From: Verrucomicrobiota bacterium
GTDB lineage: Bacteria > Verrucomicrobiota > Verrucomicrobiia > Limisphaerales > J093
Assembly: GCA_029556615.1 (NCBI GenBank)
Contig: JAKQDD010000249.1
Span: forward strand, 1 to 64,000
Direction of reading: 5' to 3'
DNA: 64,000 nt
In this document: in pieces, positions 1 through 8,935 of the stretch
Position numbering within the stretch: position 1 is the first letter of the stretch
Layout: each line of letters opens with the position of its first letter
Notes under the pieces: model-generated
The model's input: the letters and a program-made list of their open reading frames with translations, nothing else
Told to the model about the DNA's origin: nothing
Databases searched by the model: none
Position numbers and translations under genes: made by a program

Positions 1-209
1 TTTGCCGCCGGCGCCTCGTACCAGTCGAGATACGGCATCACGTGTTCCGCCGCCTTGAATCCCGGAGCCTTCACCTCCTCGGTGGTCGCCGCGATCTGCT
101 GGGGCTGGAAATCCGGGATCTTCCCCTCCGGCCACAGCGCGACCCGTTCCCCCGCGGACACCAGAACGGCCACCCCTAACCCAAAACAAAGAACCAGCGT
201 CTTTCTCAT
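1..209 (-). CDS. Secreted alpha/beta hydrolase, N-terminal part only
   Basis: The gene runs off the left edge, and 69 codons are visible. Translation begins with a basic MRK, then a hydrophobic stretch (about residues 4-19) that looks like a Sec signal peptide, then LWPEGKIPDF. I associate that opening with secreted alpha/beta hydrolases of Planctomycetes and Verrucomicrobia, often labelled acetylxylan esterase or xylanase-B-like. The catalytic serine, aspartate and histidine would lie outside the window, so the family is inferred from the N-terminus alone. The ATG at 209 is chosen because GGAAGGAA sits 8 bases upstream; an ATG 5 bases further up is stopped after two codons. Confidence 0.55.
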   Translation of the reverse strand, partial: MRKTLVLCFGLGVAVLVSAGERVALWPEGKIPDFQPQQIAATTEEVKAPGFKAAEHVMPYLDWYEAPAA

Positions 210-535
210 CGCATCGTTTCCTTCCGTTTTTTCTGAGGATAGTGAGGCCATGGGGTCACGTCGAATGATCCCTTGGTGGTGCGGCCGCTTCGGGTCCTGG
301 AGGGAGTTCGTGGCGAGTGTATGGGGGTGGGGTGCGGGGGCCGGGGTGGCTGAGGACGGAGGGGTTGGGCAGCGCGTGCGGGGTTGATGGCCTCAGGATA
401 ACCTGAATTGGAGCGACTCGTTCGACAGGGCGAGGAGGGAACGCGCACGCGCTCCCCCTACAGGTTCCTGGCGCAGCAAATCGAGGAACTCGACGGGCAA
501 ATCCAGAACCCAGCGGTCCCTTGCTGCCCCCGGAG
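210..535. other. Intergenic, no gene seen
   Basis: Open frames cross this stretch on both strands, but none has a credible start, a recognisable protein or a coding-like third-position pattern. The left end is the divergent upstream region of the hydrolase. I see no clear promoter or repeat. Confidence 0.5.
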
Positions 536-718
536 ATGAAAACTAAGACTCGGTTCTGTTTCATTGGGGTTGCTGTCTTGGTTCTCCTGGCCGTTTGGTG
601 GATTCGGAGCCGGGTATCCGGGCTGGACCGTCCGGCGGCGCCTGTTCCAAGACCCGGCACTGCCGCTGTTGGCTCCGCCGGGCAGTCTTCCACTCCTTCC
701 GGCACCGCCGAAATGTAA
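536..718 (+). CDS. Small single-pass membrane protein, hypothetical
   Basis: A 60-codon frame encodes a basic start (MKTKTR), one hydrophobic helix (about residues 7-24, FCFIGVAVLVLLAVWW) and a short Pro/Ala/Ser-rich tail. The layout suits a small N-terminally anchored protein. I do not recognise a family. GGAG touches the ATG directly, which is too close for a good ribosome site; a TTG at 521 in the same frame would give better spacing. It could be a chance frame, so treat it as a candidate. Confidence 0.35.
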   Translation: MKTKTRFCFIGVAVLVLLAVWWIRSRVSGLDRPAAPVPRPGTAAVGSAGQSSTPSGTAEM

Positions 719-876
719 GCCGACCCCGCCGCTCCACCGAACCGCCGCGCGCGTCGCGTCAGTGCGCGACGGACTCCGTGCTTGACGCACGGGGCGGGTT
801 CGGGGTGACTGGATCGTGCGCGGGGCCGCGTGGGCAGGAAGTGCTGCGGCAGTGGCCTTGTCATTCTCGAGACAAC

Positions 877-1533
877 ATGCAGACCAAGACTGAAGTCTTC
901 CGCCGACTCAAGGCCGGCGGTGTCGTTGCGGTGATTCGGGCGGACCAGCCCGGGGACCTGATCGAGGTGGCGCGGGCTCTTCGCGAAGGGGGGGTCGAGT
1001 TCGTCGAGATCACGCTGACGGTGCCCCAGGCGTTGCGGGTGATCCAGGAGGCGGTCGCTGCTCTGGGCGACGACGTCGTCATCGGCGCGGGGACGGTGCT
1101 GGACGCGGAGACTGCGCGGGCGGCGATTCTGGCCGGAGCGGGTTACGTTGTGTCGCCGGTGCTGCGGCCGGAGGTGGTCGTGATGTCGCGCCGGTACGAT
1201 ATCCTGTGCATGCCGGGGGCGATGACGCCCACCGAGGTGCTCGGGGCGTGGGAGGCGGGGGCGGACGTGGTCAAGGTGTTCCCCGCCGGGGTGGGGGGGC
1301 CGCAGTTCTTCAAGGACCTCAAAGGACCGTTTCCCCATATCGAACTGATGCCGACAGGCTCGGTGAACCGCGAGACGGCGCCGCAGTACATCCGGGCGGG
1401 GGCGTGTGCGATCGGGGTGGGAGGCGAGCTGGTGGGCAGGCCGCTGATTGCGGCCCGTGCGTTCGACCAGATCACCCGCAACGCTCGCGAGTACATCGAG
1501 TTGGTCCGCCAGGCGCGCGGGTTGGGGTCGTAG
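877..1533 (+). CDS. eda: KDPG/KHG aldolase
   Basis: 2-keto-3-deoxy-6-phosphogluconate aldolase cleaves KDPG to pyruvate and glyceraldehyde 3-phosphate in the Entner-Doudoroff and uronate pathways, in the cytoplasm. The protein has 218 aa, close to the usual 210-215. It has the expected class I layout: VAVIRA near the N-terminus, catalytic Glu44 in EFVEITL, the GAGTVL phosphate-binding strand, and the Schiff-base Lys133 in VVKVFPA, at the same number as in E. coli Eda. The frame is open for 94 codons further upstream, but homology begins at MQTKTEVFRRL, so the ATG at 877 is chosen. The next gene on this strand, a sodium/solute symporter, lies 370 bases downstream, so they need not be cotranscribed. 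A role in sugar-acid catabolism is likely. Confidence 0.93.
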   Translation: MQTKTEVFRRLKAGGVVAVIRADQPGDLIEVARALREGGVEFVEITLTVPQALRVIQEAVAALGDDVVIGAGTVLDAETARAAILAGAGYVVSPVLRPEVVVMSRRYDILCMPGAMTPTEVLGAWEAGADVVKVFPAGVGGPQFFKDLKGPFPHIELMPTGSVNRETAPQYIRAGACAIGVGGELVGRPLIAARAFDQITRNAREYIELVRQARGLGS

Positions 1534-1903
1534 CCTGCGTTTCCCGGGGGCTGCGGTTCATCGTGGATGCAGGCCCATGCTTCGGCACCTTCATTTTGTC
1601 CGTCGCGGCAACCGTCAGTACTACTGGATTGGCTGCGGGACCTTCAGCGAGTGGTTTGAGCGACAGGACGTTGACACCCGTGACGCCTCCGCCGTCGCAA
1701 ACGTCATTCGGGTCCAATAATCGTCAACGGTTGGGTCGCCAGACGGAGCTGGACTGTCGATTGTGAGCACTGAGCCCCCGAGGCACGGTCAAGAAAAGCA
1801 TTGCGGCGGGGGCGGTCCCGGTGTTTTCTCACGTTGCACGCCGCCAGGAGACCGGGTCCGTGGCGCCCGGTGGTGATCGGCGCTCGCGCAGGAGCGAAGA
1901 CTT
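1534..1903. other. Intergenic, no gene recognised
   Basis: 370 bases lie between eda and the symporter. Two overlapping plus-strand frames remain open, but their translations show no known domain and no signal peptide. The last 20 bases hold the symporter ribosome site (AGGAG, positions 1889-1893). Confidence 0.5.
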
Positions 1904-3835
1904 ATGGGTGTTGGCCTCATTGACATCGTGGTGTTTGTCGTATTTGTGGGGACGGTGATTGCCCTTGGGCTCTGGAAGAGCACGGGCGAACAGACCCGCA
2001 GCGAGCACGGGGCGCAGGATTACTTCCTCGCGGGGCGGGGTCTGACGTGGTGGTTGATCGGGTTTTCGCTGATCGCGGCGAACATCTCGACGGAGCAGTT
2101 TGTCGGGATGAGCGGCCAGGCGGCGGACTGGCTGGGGATGGCGATTGCCAGCTACGAGTGGATGGCGGCGATCACGCTGGTGGTGGTTGCCTTCATTTTC
2201 CTGCCGTCGTTTCTGAAAAGCGGCATTTACACGATCCCCGAGTTTCTCGAGTACCGGTACAACACCTTTGCGCGGACGGTCATGGCGGTGAGCACGATGA
2301 TCATCCTGGTGGGGGTACCGACGGCGTCGGTGATTTACTCGGGGGCGAAGGTCATCTGCGTCTATTTTCAGGGCCAGAGCCTGCTGGGTTTCGACTTGGG
2401 GAACATCACGGTGGGCTGTTGGATCATCGGGGTGAGTGCGACGGTGTACGTATTTGCGGGCGGATTGAAGGCGTGTGCCTGGGCGGATCTGATCCAGGGG
2501 TCGGCGTTGGTTTTGGGCGGGTTGATCGTCTGGTATCTGGCGATGAAAGCCCTGGGGTCGGCGGATCCGGCGGCTCTGGCGGCGACGGCATGCAATCCCG
2601 CGCTGGACCCGGGCGCGCTGGCGGACTCCGGCGCTTGGAGCCGGTGGTTCAGCCTGAACTCCGGGGCGCTGCCCGAAGGGAAGCTGCACATGGTCCGGCC
2701 GTTGACCGACCCGTCGATTCCCTGGAGCGCGCTGGTGGTGGGCTTGTGGATTCCGAACTTTTTCTACTGGGGATTGAACCAGTACATCACGCAGCGGACG
2801 CTGGGCTCGAAGTCGCTGGCTGAGGGTCAGAAGGGGATTGTGTTTGCGGCGTTTCTGAAGCTCCTGATTCCGTTCGTGGTGGTGATTCCCGGGATTCTGG
2901 CTTTCAACCTGTTCCACAAGGATCTGGCGGGCCAGGCGGACCTGAAGAACCGGGATGTCGAGGCGGCGTACACGGCGAAGAAGGCGATCGTGTACCAGTT
3001 CACGGCGGGATATGCCAAGCTGCATCCGGAGACGGCGGAAGGCATGGCGTCCCACAATGCGGCGCTGGTGAAGGAGGCGTGGGCGCCGCCGGCGGCGCCG
3101 CTGGCGCCGGCCGAGCTCGCGACGCGGAACGCGGCGTTCGTGGCCGCCGCCAAGACCGCGAACGTGACCGTGTCGCAGAAGCTGATCGGCCACGACTTCG
3201 ACGCGGCGTTTCCGACGTTGATTCGCAATCTGGTGCCGCGCGGGCACGGGGTGCTGGGGTTTGTGCTGGCGGCCCTGTTTGGCGCGGTGGTGAGCTCGAT
3301 CGCGGCCATGCTCAATGCCGCATCGACCATCTTTGCGATGGACATCTTCCGCAAGGTGAAGAAGGACGCGTCGCAATACGCGCTCGTCACGTGCGGCCGG
3401 GTTTGCATTGTGGTCTTTGTGTTGATCGCGCTGTGGGTGGCGCCGAGCCTCGGGAGTCCGGCGTTCGGGGGGATCTTCACGTTCATCCAGGAGTTTCAGG
3501 GGTTCATTTCGCCGGGCATCCTCGGGGTGTTCCTCTTCGGGCTGCTGGTGCATCGCGCCCCGCGGTCGGCGGGGACGGTGGGGCTGGTGTTGAACCCGAT
3601 TCTCTACGGCGGCTTGAAGTATCTCGCGCCGGGCATTGCGTTCCTGGACCGCATGGCGATCTGCCTGGGCGTCATTGTGGTCGTGCTGACGGTGATGACG
3701 CTGGTGAAGCCGCTGCCCAGCCCGGTGGTGCTCCCGGTCAACCCGAAGATGGACATGACGCCGTCGCGGTCGGCGAAGCGGTTCGGGTGGGCGGTGGTGG
3801 CGCTGACCCTCGCGCTCTACGTCATCTTCTGGTGA
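1904..3835 (+). CDS. Sodium/solute symporter, SSS family (SGLT-like)
   Basis: This is a 643-aa inner-membrane transporter coupling sodium to uptake of an organic solute, probably a sugar or sugar acid. The N-terminus VGLIDIVVFVVFVGTVIALG, the motif FLAGRGLTWWLIGFSLIAAN (about residues 41-60) and the signature GGLKACAWADLIQG (about 185-198) are typical of the vSGLT branch, and around 14 membrane helices can be drawn. A hydrophilic, alanine-rich loop of about 100 residues (roughly 340-445) is longer than in most members. AGGAG lies 10 bases before the ATG. Substrate cannot be read from sequence; the nearby KDPG aldolase is a weak hint at sugar acids. Confidence 0.9.
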   Translation: MGVGLIDIVVFVVFVGTVIALGLWKSTGEQTRSEHGAQDYFLAGRGLTWWLIGFSLIAANISTEQFVGMSGQAADWLGMAIASYEWMAAITLVVVAFIFLPSFLKSGIYTIPEFLEYRYNTFARTVMAVSTMIILVGVPTASVIYSGAKVICVYFQGQSLLGFDLGNITVGCWIIGVSATVYVFAGGLKACAWADLIQGSALVLGGLIVWYLAMKALGSADPAALAATACNPALDPGALADSGAWSRWFSLNSGALPEGKLHMVRPLTDPSIPWSALVVGLWIPNFFYWGLNQYITQRTLGSKSLAEGQKGIVFAAFLKLLIPFVVVIPGILAFNLFHKDLAGQADLKNRDVEAAYTAKKAIVYQFTAGYAKLHPETAEGMASHNAALVKEAWAPPAAPLAPAELATRNAAFVAAAKTANVTVSQKLIGHDFDAAFPTLIRNLVPRGHGVLGFVLAALFGAVVSSIAAMLNAASTIFAMDIFRKVKKDASQYALVTCGRVCIVVFVLIALWVAPSLGSPAFGGIFTFIQEFQGFISPGILGVFLFGLLVHRAPRSAGTVGLVLNPILYGGLKYLAPGIAFLDRMAICLGVIVVVLTVMTLVKPLPSPVVLPVNPKMDMTPSRSAKRFGWAVVALTLALYVIFW

Positions 3836-3865
3836 TGCCAGAGCGGGCTGCGGTTGGGCTGCGGT

Positions 3866-4105
3866 TCAGCGGACACGCTGGTAGAGCCACGTTTGAGCCG
3901 AGGGCTTGTCCGGGAGGACGATCTTCAGGCCGCGCTCCATCAAATCGCGCCCGGACTGCTCGACGGTCCGGACGCGGTCCCAGTCGAGGCCCGGCTGCCG
4001 GACGTCTCAGGCGAGGCCCAGCCAGAGGAGGAACAAAGCCGCCCATGGCAGCGCGAGCAAGGGGGCGAGGCAGCCGTCGCTTCGATGGCGCCGGCGAGTT
4101 TTCAC
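3866..4105 (-). pseudogene. Small lipoprotein-like gene interrupted by an in-frame TGA
   Basis: Starting at a GTG 5 bases after the stop of the nucleoside-hydrolase-like gene, the frame gives a basic N-terminus (MKTRRRHR), a hydrophobic segment ending LLWLGLA, then TGA (4007-4009), then 46 more codons in the same frame ending TWLYQRVR and a second TGA. Codons on both sides of the first TGA have the strong G/C third-position bias of real genes here. The TGA falls where the lipidated cysteine of a lipoprotein would be, so a TGC or TGT changed to TGA is an attractive reading. Other options are two independent pieces, recoding, or a sequencing error. It would be the last gene of the operon starting at 8861. 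Confidence 0.5.
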
Positions 4106-4110
4106 GAGGT

Positions 4111-5295
4111 TCACCGCGATCCGGCCACTGACGGCGTCCGCGGCGCATTGCGGATGGGGAATTGGGCGAGCAGGGCGGCGGTCACCCGGGTCATGCCTTC
4201 TGCGTAGCGGGCCGGATCGAGGACGACAAACCGGCGAACGCACCGGGTGTTGGGACCGCCGTAGCGGACGACGGCGTGGTCGTCGACGCTCACCTCGATG
4301 GGTTCAAAGCCGAAGAGGGGCGCCGGGGTCTCTGGATCCGGAGAAGGCCCGGCGGGGGGTGGCGCGAGGCGATAGTCGGTTCCGGTCCGGACGACCGTCC
4401 GGCCTGTCACCCAGGCGAAGACGGCGGTGCACCAGAGGTTGCGCTGTCCGGCAAAGAGCCGGTCGCGGCGCGCGGGGTCGACGGGTCGGGCGAGAGCGGC
4501 GATGGGATCGCCTCGCTCGTGGTCGAGCGCGTAGAGGAAGTACTGGACGAGCGGGTCGGGCGCGTGTTCGAGCAACTGCCGGTGTGTGGCCTGCCAGAAG
4601 GAGGCGTGCCCGCGGTTTTGCCAGGGGCCGCCATCGAAGCAGGGGACCCAGTCGATGGGCAGTCCCGAGCGAAGGAGGCCGACGTAGGCGTGCGGATCGA
4701 GCCCGACGTTGTATTCCCGATGATCTTCGCGCGTGGCTTCGCCGATGAAGACCAGGATGCGGGCCACGCGCCGGCGGAACAGATCGGGCTCGCGGTTGAA
4801 GGCGGCCACGACGTCGCGAACGCTGCCGACGGCGATGATCGAGACGGGTTGCCTGGATTGCCGGAGGGTGTCGAGGATGAGCTGTGTGCCGGCCTGGAAG
4901 CGCGGGGCCTGATCGAGAGCGGGGTCGGTGGGACCGCGGAGCGGTGTGGCGAGGCCGATGGCCGTTGGGATGTTCCGGTCGGTCAAGTGATGGAGCTGGG
5001 AGACCGGGATTCGGCCGGGGCGTTCGAGTTGGCGTTGTCCCTGGTCGAGGACGATGCCCGCGATGTTCACACGATCGAGGCCATGCAGCGTGGCCAGGTC
5101 GAAGTGGTCGTCCGGATCCACGTGGGGGTGGAACAGATCCGAGCAATAGAGAACGGGCACGCTTGGGGTCGAGGTTTCGCGGGCCTTGGCGGGTTTGTCG
5201 GGCGGGGCGGTGCGGCATCCGAGGCCGAGGCCCGACGCGAGGGCGCACAAGCCAGTGGCCTTGAGGAACACCCGACGCTGGCAGCGACGGCTCAT
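4111..5295 (-). CDS. Nucleoside-hydrolase-like lipoprotein
   Basis: The protein has 394 aa. It begins with a twin-arginine-like segment (RRVFLKATG) and a lipobox ending GLGLGC, so it is probably exported and lipid-anchored. After the anchor comes VLYCSDLFHPHVDPDDHFDLA; the DPDDHFD run resembles the metal-binding aspartates of the inosine-uridine nucleoside hydrolase fold, and later segments (VSIIAVGSVRDVVAAF, RILVFIGEA) fit its strands. Related planctomycete/verrucomicrobial proteins occur beside large secreted oxidoreductase-like proteins, as here. The start overlaps the stop of the upstream gene in an ATGA, implying translational coupling. Substrate is unknown; nucleosidase activity is a guess from fold. 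Confidence 0.7.
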   Translation of the reverse strand: MSRRCQRRVFLKATGLCALASGLGLGCRTAPPDKPAKARETSTPSVPVLYCSDLFHPHVDPDDHFDLATLHGLDRVNIAGIVLDQGQRQLERPGRIPVSQLHHLTDRNIPTAIGLATPLRGPTDPALDQAPRFQAGTQLILDTLRQSRQPVSIIAVGSVRDVVAAFNREPDLFRRRVARILVFIGEATREDHREYNVGLDPHAYVGLLRSGLPIDWVPCFDGGPWQNRGHASFWQATHRQLLEHAPDPLVQYFLYALDHERGDPIAALARPVDPARRDRLFAGQRNLWCTAVFAWVTGRTVVRTGTDYRLAPPPAGPSPDPETPAPLFGFEPIEVSVDDHAVVRYGGPNTRCVRRFVVLDPARYAEGMTRVTAALLAQFPIRNAPRTPSVAGSR

Positions 5296-8200
5296 GGGGG
5301 ATCGAGCGGTCCTGGGCGGAGGATCCGCGGCGCCGTCGCCACGCGCGGGCGGACGGCGAGCCAGTCCACGCCTTGGAACACGGGGTCGGGGATGGCGCGG
5401 ATCTCCTCGTCGCCGAGGTAGGGGCACATGGCGTCCACCCAGACGATGAGCCGCAGGAGGCTCACGTCGTCGACGCGGATCCCGTGGTGTTCTCCGCTTG
5501 ATACCCAGTCGATCAAGCGGCTGCGGTAGGAGAGGGAGGACATGGGCTTTGGGGTGACATAGGCCTGGGGATCCACGGTGCTATAGGCTTCGACCAACAG
5601 GCAGCCTGCGATGCCGAAGCCGGGGGGCGCCGGTTCAACGCGCTGATAGGGTTGTCCCCACGTCGGGCGTCCGATCAAGGTATGATACGGTTCCGGGAAC
5701 ACCGGTTCGCCGGGGCGGAGCGTCAGATCCAGGGTCTCCCTGGCTTCCCCGTCGCCTTGGTGGCACTGCCCGCAGTACCGATCGAGCACGGGCTGCACGT
5801 AGCGCGGGTAGCTGACGGTGGTGTCCGTCCAGGGGGGCGGGGTGATTTCGTGCGGGGGGCGCCGCAGCGCCAGGGCTGTCGGCTCGACCGGGGCGGTCCG
5901 GCTGTGGGACTCGTGGCAGCCGAGGCAACCCCGGTACTCGCCCGGCATCACGTTGGCGAAACTGCGCATGGTGTGGAGCGCGCGCTGGCGCTCGTCGAGC
6001 AACTGGAAGTGCAGGGGCAGACCCGCCGGAGCCCGAAAGGAGACGGACCCGTCCGGTTCGATGGGGACGGTGCCCAGGAGGCGTTTGACCCCTTCGGATT
6101 GGACTGTGGAGACCACGGGGCCCGTCGAGATGTAGGGGCGCTTGTACCAGTAGGTGTAGGTCTTGTGGTCGATGCTGAACACGCGCAGGAAGCGCGCCTT
6201 TCCCTGCAGCTCGGCCGGGGCGCCCTGGTAGACGCTGCTGCTGAAGAGCACTCCGTCCTGGGCGTCCTCGGCGGCGCCCGCCATCGGCCAGACGACGCGG
6301 TCGGCGATCACCGTCGGGCGGGGCCGCGGACGGAGCGGTTGCGCGTGGAACACGTGGTGGGCTCCTTCGAAGATGAGCTCCCGGTTGCCTTCGACGTCCA
6401 TGAGGTAGAGGACGAACCGGCCCTGGCGCTCGGCCGAGACGAGGAAATCGCGGTCGCCGAGCGGGTAGGGGGAGTAATAGGCCGGGAATAGACCGCTCTC
6501 ATGGTAGGCGGGGGATTCCACGGGATCGACCGGGCCGTTGCCGCATTCGGGCCAGGGGACATCGGCGGTGACTTTGGTCAAGCCGTCGGGGAAGTTGAAG
6601 CCGCGGTCCGGATCGATGATGCCCACCGAGCCGGCGAACCAATCGTGGTGTGCGCTTCCGGTGAACATCACGCGTCGGCTGCCGGGAATGACGCGGGCGT
6701 CCTTGACGAGGTCCGGCCAGACGCTTTGGTTGCCCCAGAACATCGTGACCTGAGTGCCGTCCGGGTTCATCGTCCAGAGTTTCTGTGCCCGCCACAGGGG
6801 TTTGTCCGTGTACTCCCAGCGGGTGTAGAGGACCCGCCCGTCCGGCATGATCGAGGGCAGGTAATCCGGTTCGTTGTTCGCGGAGACGATGTAGAGGTTG
6901 CGGCCGTCACGGTCGCATCGACCCAGCACGAACGAGCTCGTGGGCGGCATGCATCGGACGTAGGTGTGTCCGCGCGTGGTGCTGAAGAGTACATGCCGGT
7001 CGTCCGGCAGGTAGATGGGGTCCAAGTCGTCGTAGGGCCCATCCGTGAGCTGCCGCAGACCGGAGCCGTCCACGCCGATTTCGTACAGATGAAACGACTT
7101 CTCGTTGTGCGGCTTGAAGCAGAAGAGGACGGTTCGCGCATCGTACGCGAGGTCGGGTCGCCAAAACGCGCCGTGGAGCGGCGCCTCGGGCGCCAGTTGC
7201 CGGACCCTGCCGTCCGGCCGCAGGCCATCGAGCACCAGAAGACGCCCCCCCGGAACGGCCATGTAACCGAGCCGATGCCGGGTCTCGTGTCGCCACTCGG
7301 ACCCCTGCGGGAATGGGCTGTCCACGAGCAGCACTTGGTCGAAGTCCACCACCGGATTCCGAAACGCGATTCGTCGCTTGAGGGCGCGGACCTTGAAATA
7401 GAGTTGCGGGTCCGGTTGGGTCAGGTCCTGAGCGGCCTGGTTCAACCGGTCGAGCTCCCGCAGATCCCCGTCGAGATCCGGAGCCGTGGCGCACGCCTGG
7501 ATCCGCCGGGCCAAGTCGCGGGTCCAGCCGATCTCTTTTTGGATCCGGTCCGGCGTGGGCGCGTTGCCCGCCTGGTGCAGCCAATCGCGTTCGAGTGCAG
7601 CGCGGCCTTCCTCCGCCGAGCGCGTCGTGGCGGCGGGTGTTTCGGGTCGGACGAACGGCGCCACCGGTTCATGAAGCCGCGGGCGGTGCTGGATGTGCGC
7701 GGCCGCTTCGAGCAGGGATCGGATCCACTCGGGCGAGGCCGGGTCGGCGCTGTCGGCGTCGGGCGCCCACGGTTCAAGCCGGTTCCGGAGCGCCTCGATC
7801 TCGGCCCATCGGCGGCGGTCGGCCGCACTCTGGCGCTGCCACTGGGCCGGCGTCAACGGCCGGTATTCGTCGAGCAACTCGATCACCCGGCCGACCAGGC
7901 GGCGCTCGAGCCCGGTTTCGTTCGAGCCGATGTACGCCGCCGGGCTCAGGCCCGTCGCCTCCAGGAAACGGCTGGATTCCTTCGGGAACGTCGCTCGCAA
8001 CCGGGCCTCGATGGGTGGGACCAGGTCCGTGGCCCACGCCGGGTTGACCTCGTGAAACTTCGTCCGCGATCGCACGATCGTCTCCGCAAACGCGGGGGCG
8101 GGTTGATACACGGTTGCAAGGAGCGCTTCGAGCTCGCGGGCAAGTTGTTGCCGGGCTGTGTCCCCGGCCTGGAATAGTGCGGCAATCCGGGTCGGGTCGA

Positions 8201-8861
8201 GAGCGCCGGCGTAGATCCGGACATCGTCGAGTCCGCCCTGGAAATGCTCGCTCACGCCCGAACTCGACCCCAGAAAGGCGGGGGCCCCGGGATCAATCGC
8301 GATCCGCCCCGGACGCGCGAGGGCGCGGATCTCGGTTCCGTCCAGGAACACCCGCATCGATTGCCCGTCGAATGACGCCGCACAATGGTGCCATAGACCG
8401 TCCCGCAGTTTCCCGGGGTCGACCGGCGCGTCGCACTCGACGTAGCCGCCGATGTTCAGCCCCAGGGAGAGGATCGTGCCGTTCTCCTGGAACGAAAAGA
8501 GAAGGCGACAGGCGCACTCCTGACGGAAGATCTCGCGAAAGCCACCCAGGTCGCCGGGCTTCACCCACGCGGAGAAAGTGATCGCCGCAAGTGCTGCGTC
8601 GCCGAACGAGCCGCCGATCCGCAGGGCATGGGATCCGCGCAGGTGCAGAGCCAGGCCGTCCACACCCCGGATCTGCGGTACGGGCCGGTCCGCTTGTGCA
8701 TCGAGACCACCCCGCCCCGCGCTGTCCCGAAGAACGAGCGACGACTCCGGATCGTCAAAGGTCCAATGGGCAATCAGAGCAACCTCCGGCCCGACGGCTG
8801 CCGCGGCCGTTACGGCCGCGGCGAGGACGATCGAGAAGCCCGCCGCAAATGCCCGATTCAT
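5292..8861 (-). CDS. LamG / hydrazine-synthase-alpha-like dihaem c-type cytochrome protein
   Basis: A 1189-aa exported protein. A signal peptide (residues 1-24) is followed by a LamG/concanavalin-like domain (about 28-215, starting ALIAHWTFDDPESS), a charged helical region, then a TolB-like beta-propeller (about 520-930, with VDGSGLRQLTDGPYDDLDP and DGRVLYTRWEYTD) of the type shared with the hydrazine synthase alpha subunit. Two haem c sites, CLGCH (about 978-982) and CGQCH (about 1030-1034), lie near the C-terminus. Such proteins are multiplied in Planctomycetes and Verrucomicrobia without anammox; their reactions are mostly unknown. ATG 8861 is chosen because signal peptide and homology begin there; the open frame further upstream crosses the repeat array. 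It is the first gene of an operon with the nucleoside-hydrolase-like lipoprotein. Confidence 0.8.
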   Translation of the reverse strand: MNRAFAAGFSIVLAAAVTAAAAVGPEVALIAHWTFDDPESSLVLRDSAGRGGLDAQADRPVPQIRGVDGLALHLRGSHALRIGGSFGDAALAAITFSAWVKPGDLGGFREIFRQECACRLLFSFQENGTILSLGLNIGGYVECDAPVDPGKLRDGLWHHCAASFDGQSMRVFLDGTEIRALARPGRIAIDPGAPAFLGSSSGVSEHFQGGLDDVRIYAGALDPTRIAALFQAGDTARQQLARELEALLATVYQPAPAFAETIVRSRTKFHEVNPAWATDLVPPIEARLRATFPKESSRFLEATGLSPAAYIGSNETGLERRLVGRVIELLDEYRPLTPAQWQRQSAADRRRWAEIEALRNRLEPWAPDADSADPASPEWIRSLLEAAAHIQHRPRLHEPVAPFVRPETPAATTRSAEEGRAALERDWLHQAGNAPTPDRIQKEIGWTRDLARRIQACATAPDLDGDLRELDRLNQAAQDLTQPDPQLYFKVRALKRRIAFRNPVVDFDQVLLVDSPFPQGSEWRHETRHRLGYMAVPGGRLLVLDGLRPDGRVRQLAPEAPLHGAFWRPDLAYDARTVLFCFKPHNEKSFHLYEIGVDGSGLRQLTDGPYDDLDPIYLPDDRHVLFSTTRGHTYVRCMPPTSSFVLGRCDRDGRNLYIVSANNEPDYLPSIMPDGRVLYTRWEYTDKPLWRAQKLWTMNPDGTQVTMFWGNQSVWPDLVKDARVIPGSRRVMFTGSAHHDWFAGSVGIIDPDRGFNFPDGLTKVTADVPWPECGNGPVDPVESPAYHESGLFPAYYSPYPLGDRDFLVSAERQGRFVLYLMDVEGNRELIFEGAHHVFHAQPLRPRPRPTVIADRVVWPMAGAAEDAQDGVLFSSSVYQGAPAELQGKARFLRVFSIDHKTYTYWYKRPYISTGPVVSTVQSEGVKRLLGTVPIEPDGSVSFRAPAGLPLHFQLLDERQRALHTMRSFANVMPGEYRGCLGCHESHSRTAPVEPTALALRRPPHEITPPPWTDTTVSYPRYVQPVLDRYCGQCHQGDGEARETLDLTLRPGEPVFPEPYHTLIGRPTWGQPYQRVEPAPPGFGIAGCLLVEAYSTVDPQAYVTPKPMSSLSYRSRLIDWVSSGEHHGIRVDDVSLLRLIVWVDAMCPYLGDEEIRAIPDPVFQGVDWLAVRPRVATAPRILRPGPLDPP

Positions 8862-8935
8862 AGATGAGCGGCCACCCCCGGGTTCAGTTGGAAACGCCGC
8901 GGGCGACGGGCGGCATCGTGCACGCCGGGCGTGTC

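Noticed and set aside
719..876. Sigma70 promoter TTGACG before eda
   Set aside because: TTGACG at about 782 has no acceptable -10 box at 16-18 bases.
1829..3553. 574-codon minus-strand frame opposite the sodium symporter
   Set aside because: Arg/His/Pro-rich antisense translation of a clear transporter; no ribosome site or domain.
3866..4105. Selenoprotein reading of the small gene with in-frame TGA
   Set aside because: No redox motif around the TGA and no evident selenocysteine hairpin; a point mutation at a lipobox cysteine is simpler. Kept as a finding only for checking.
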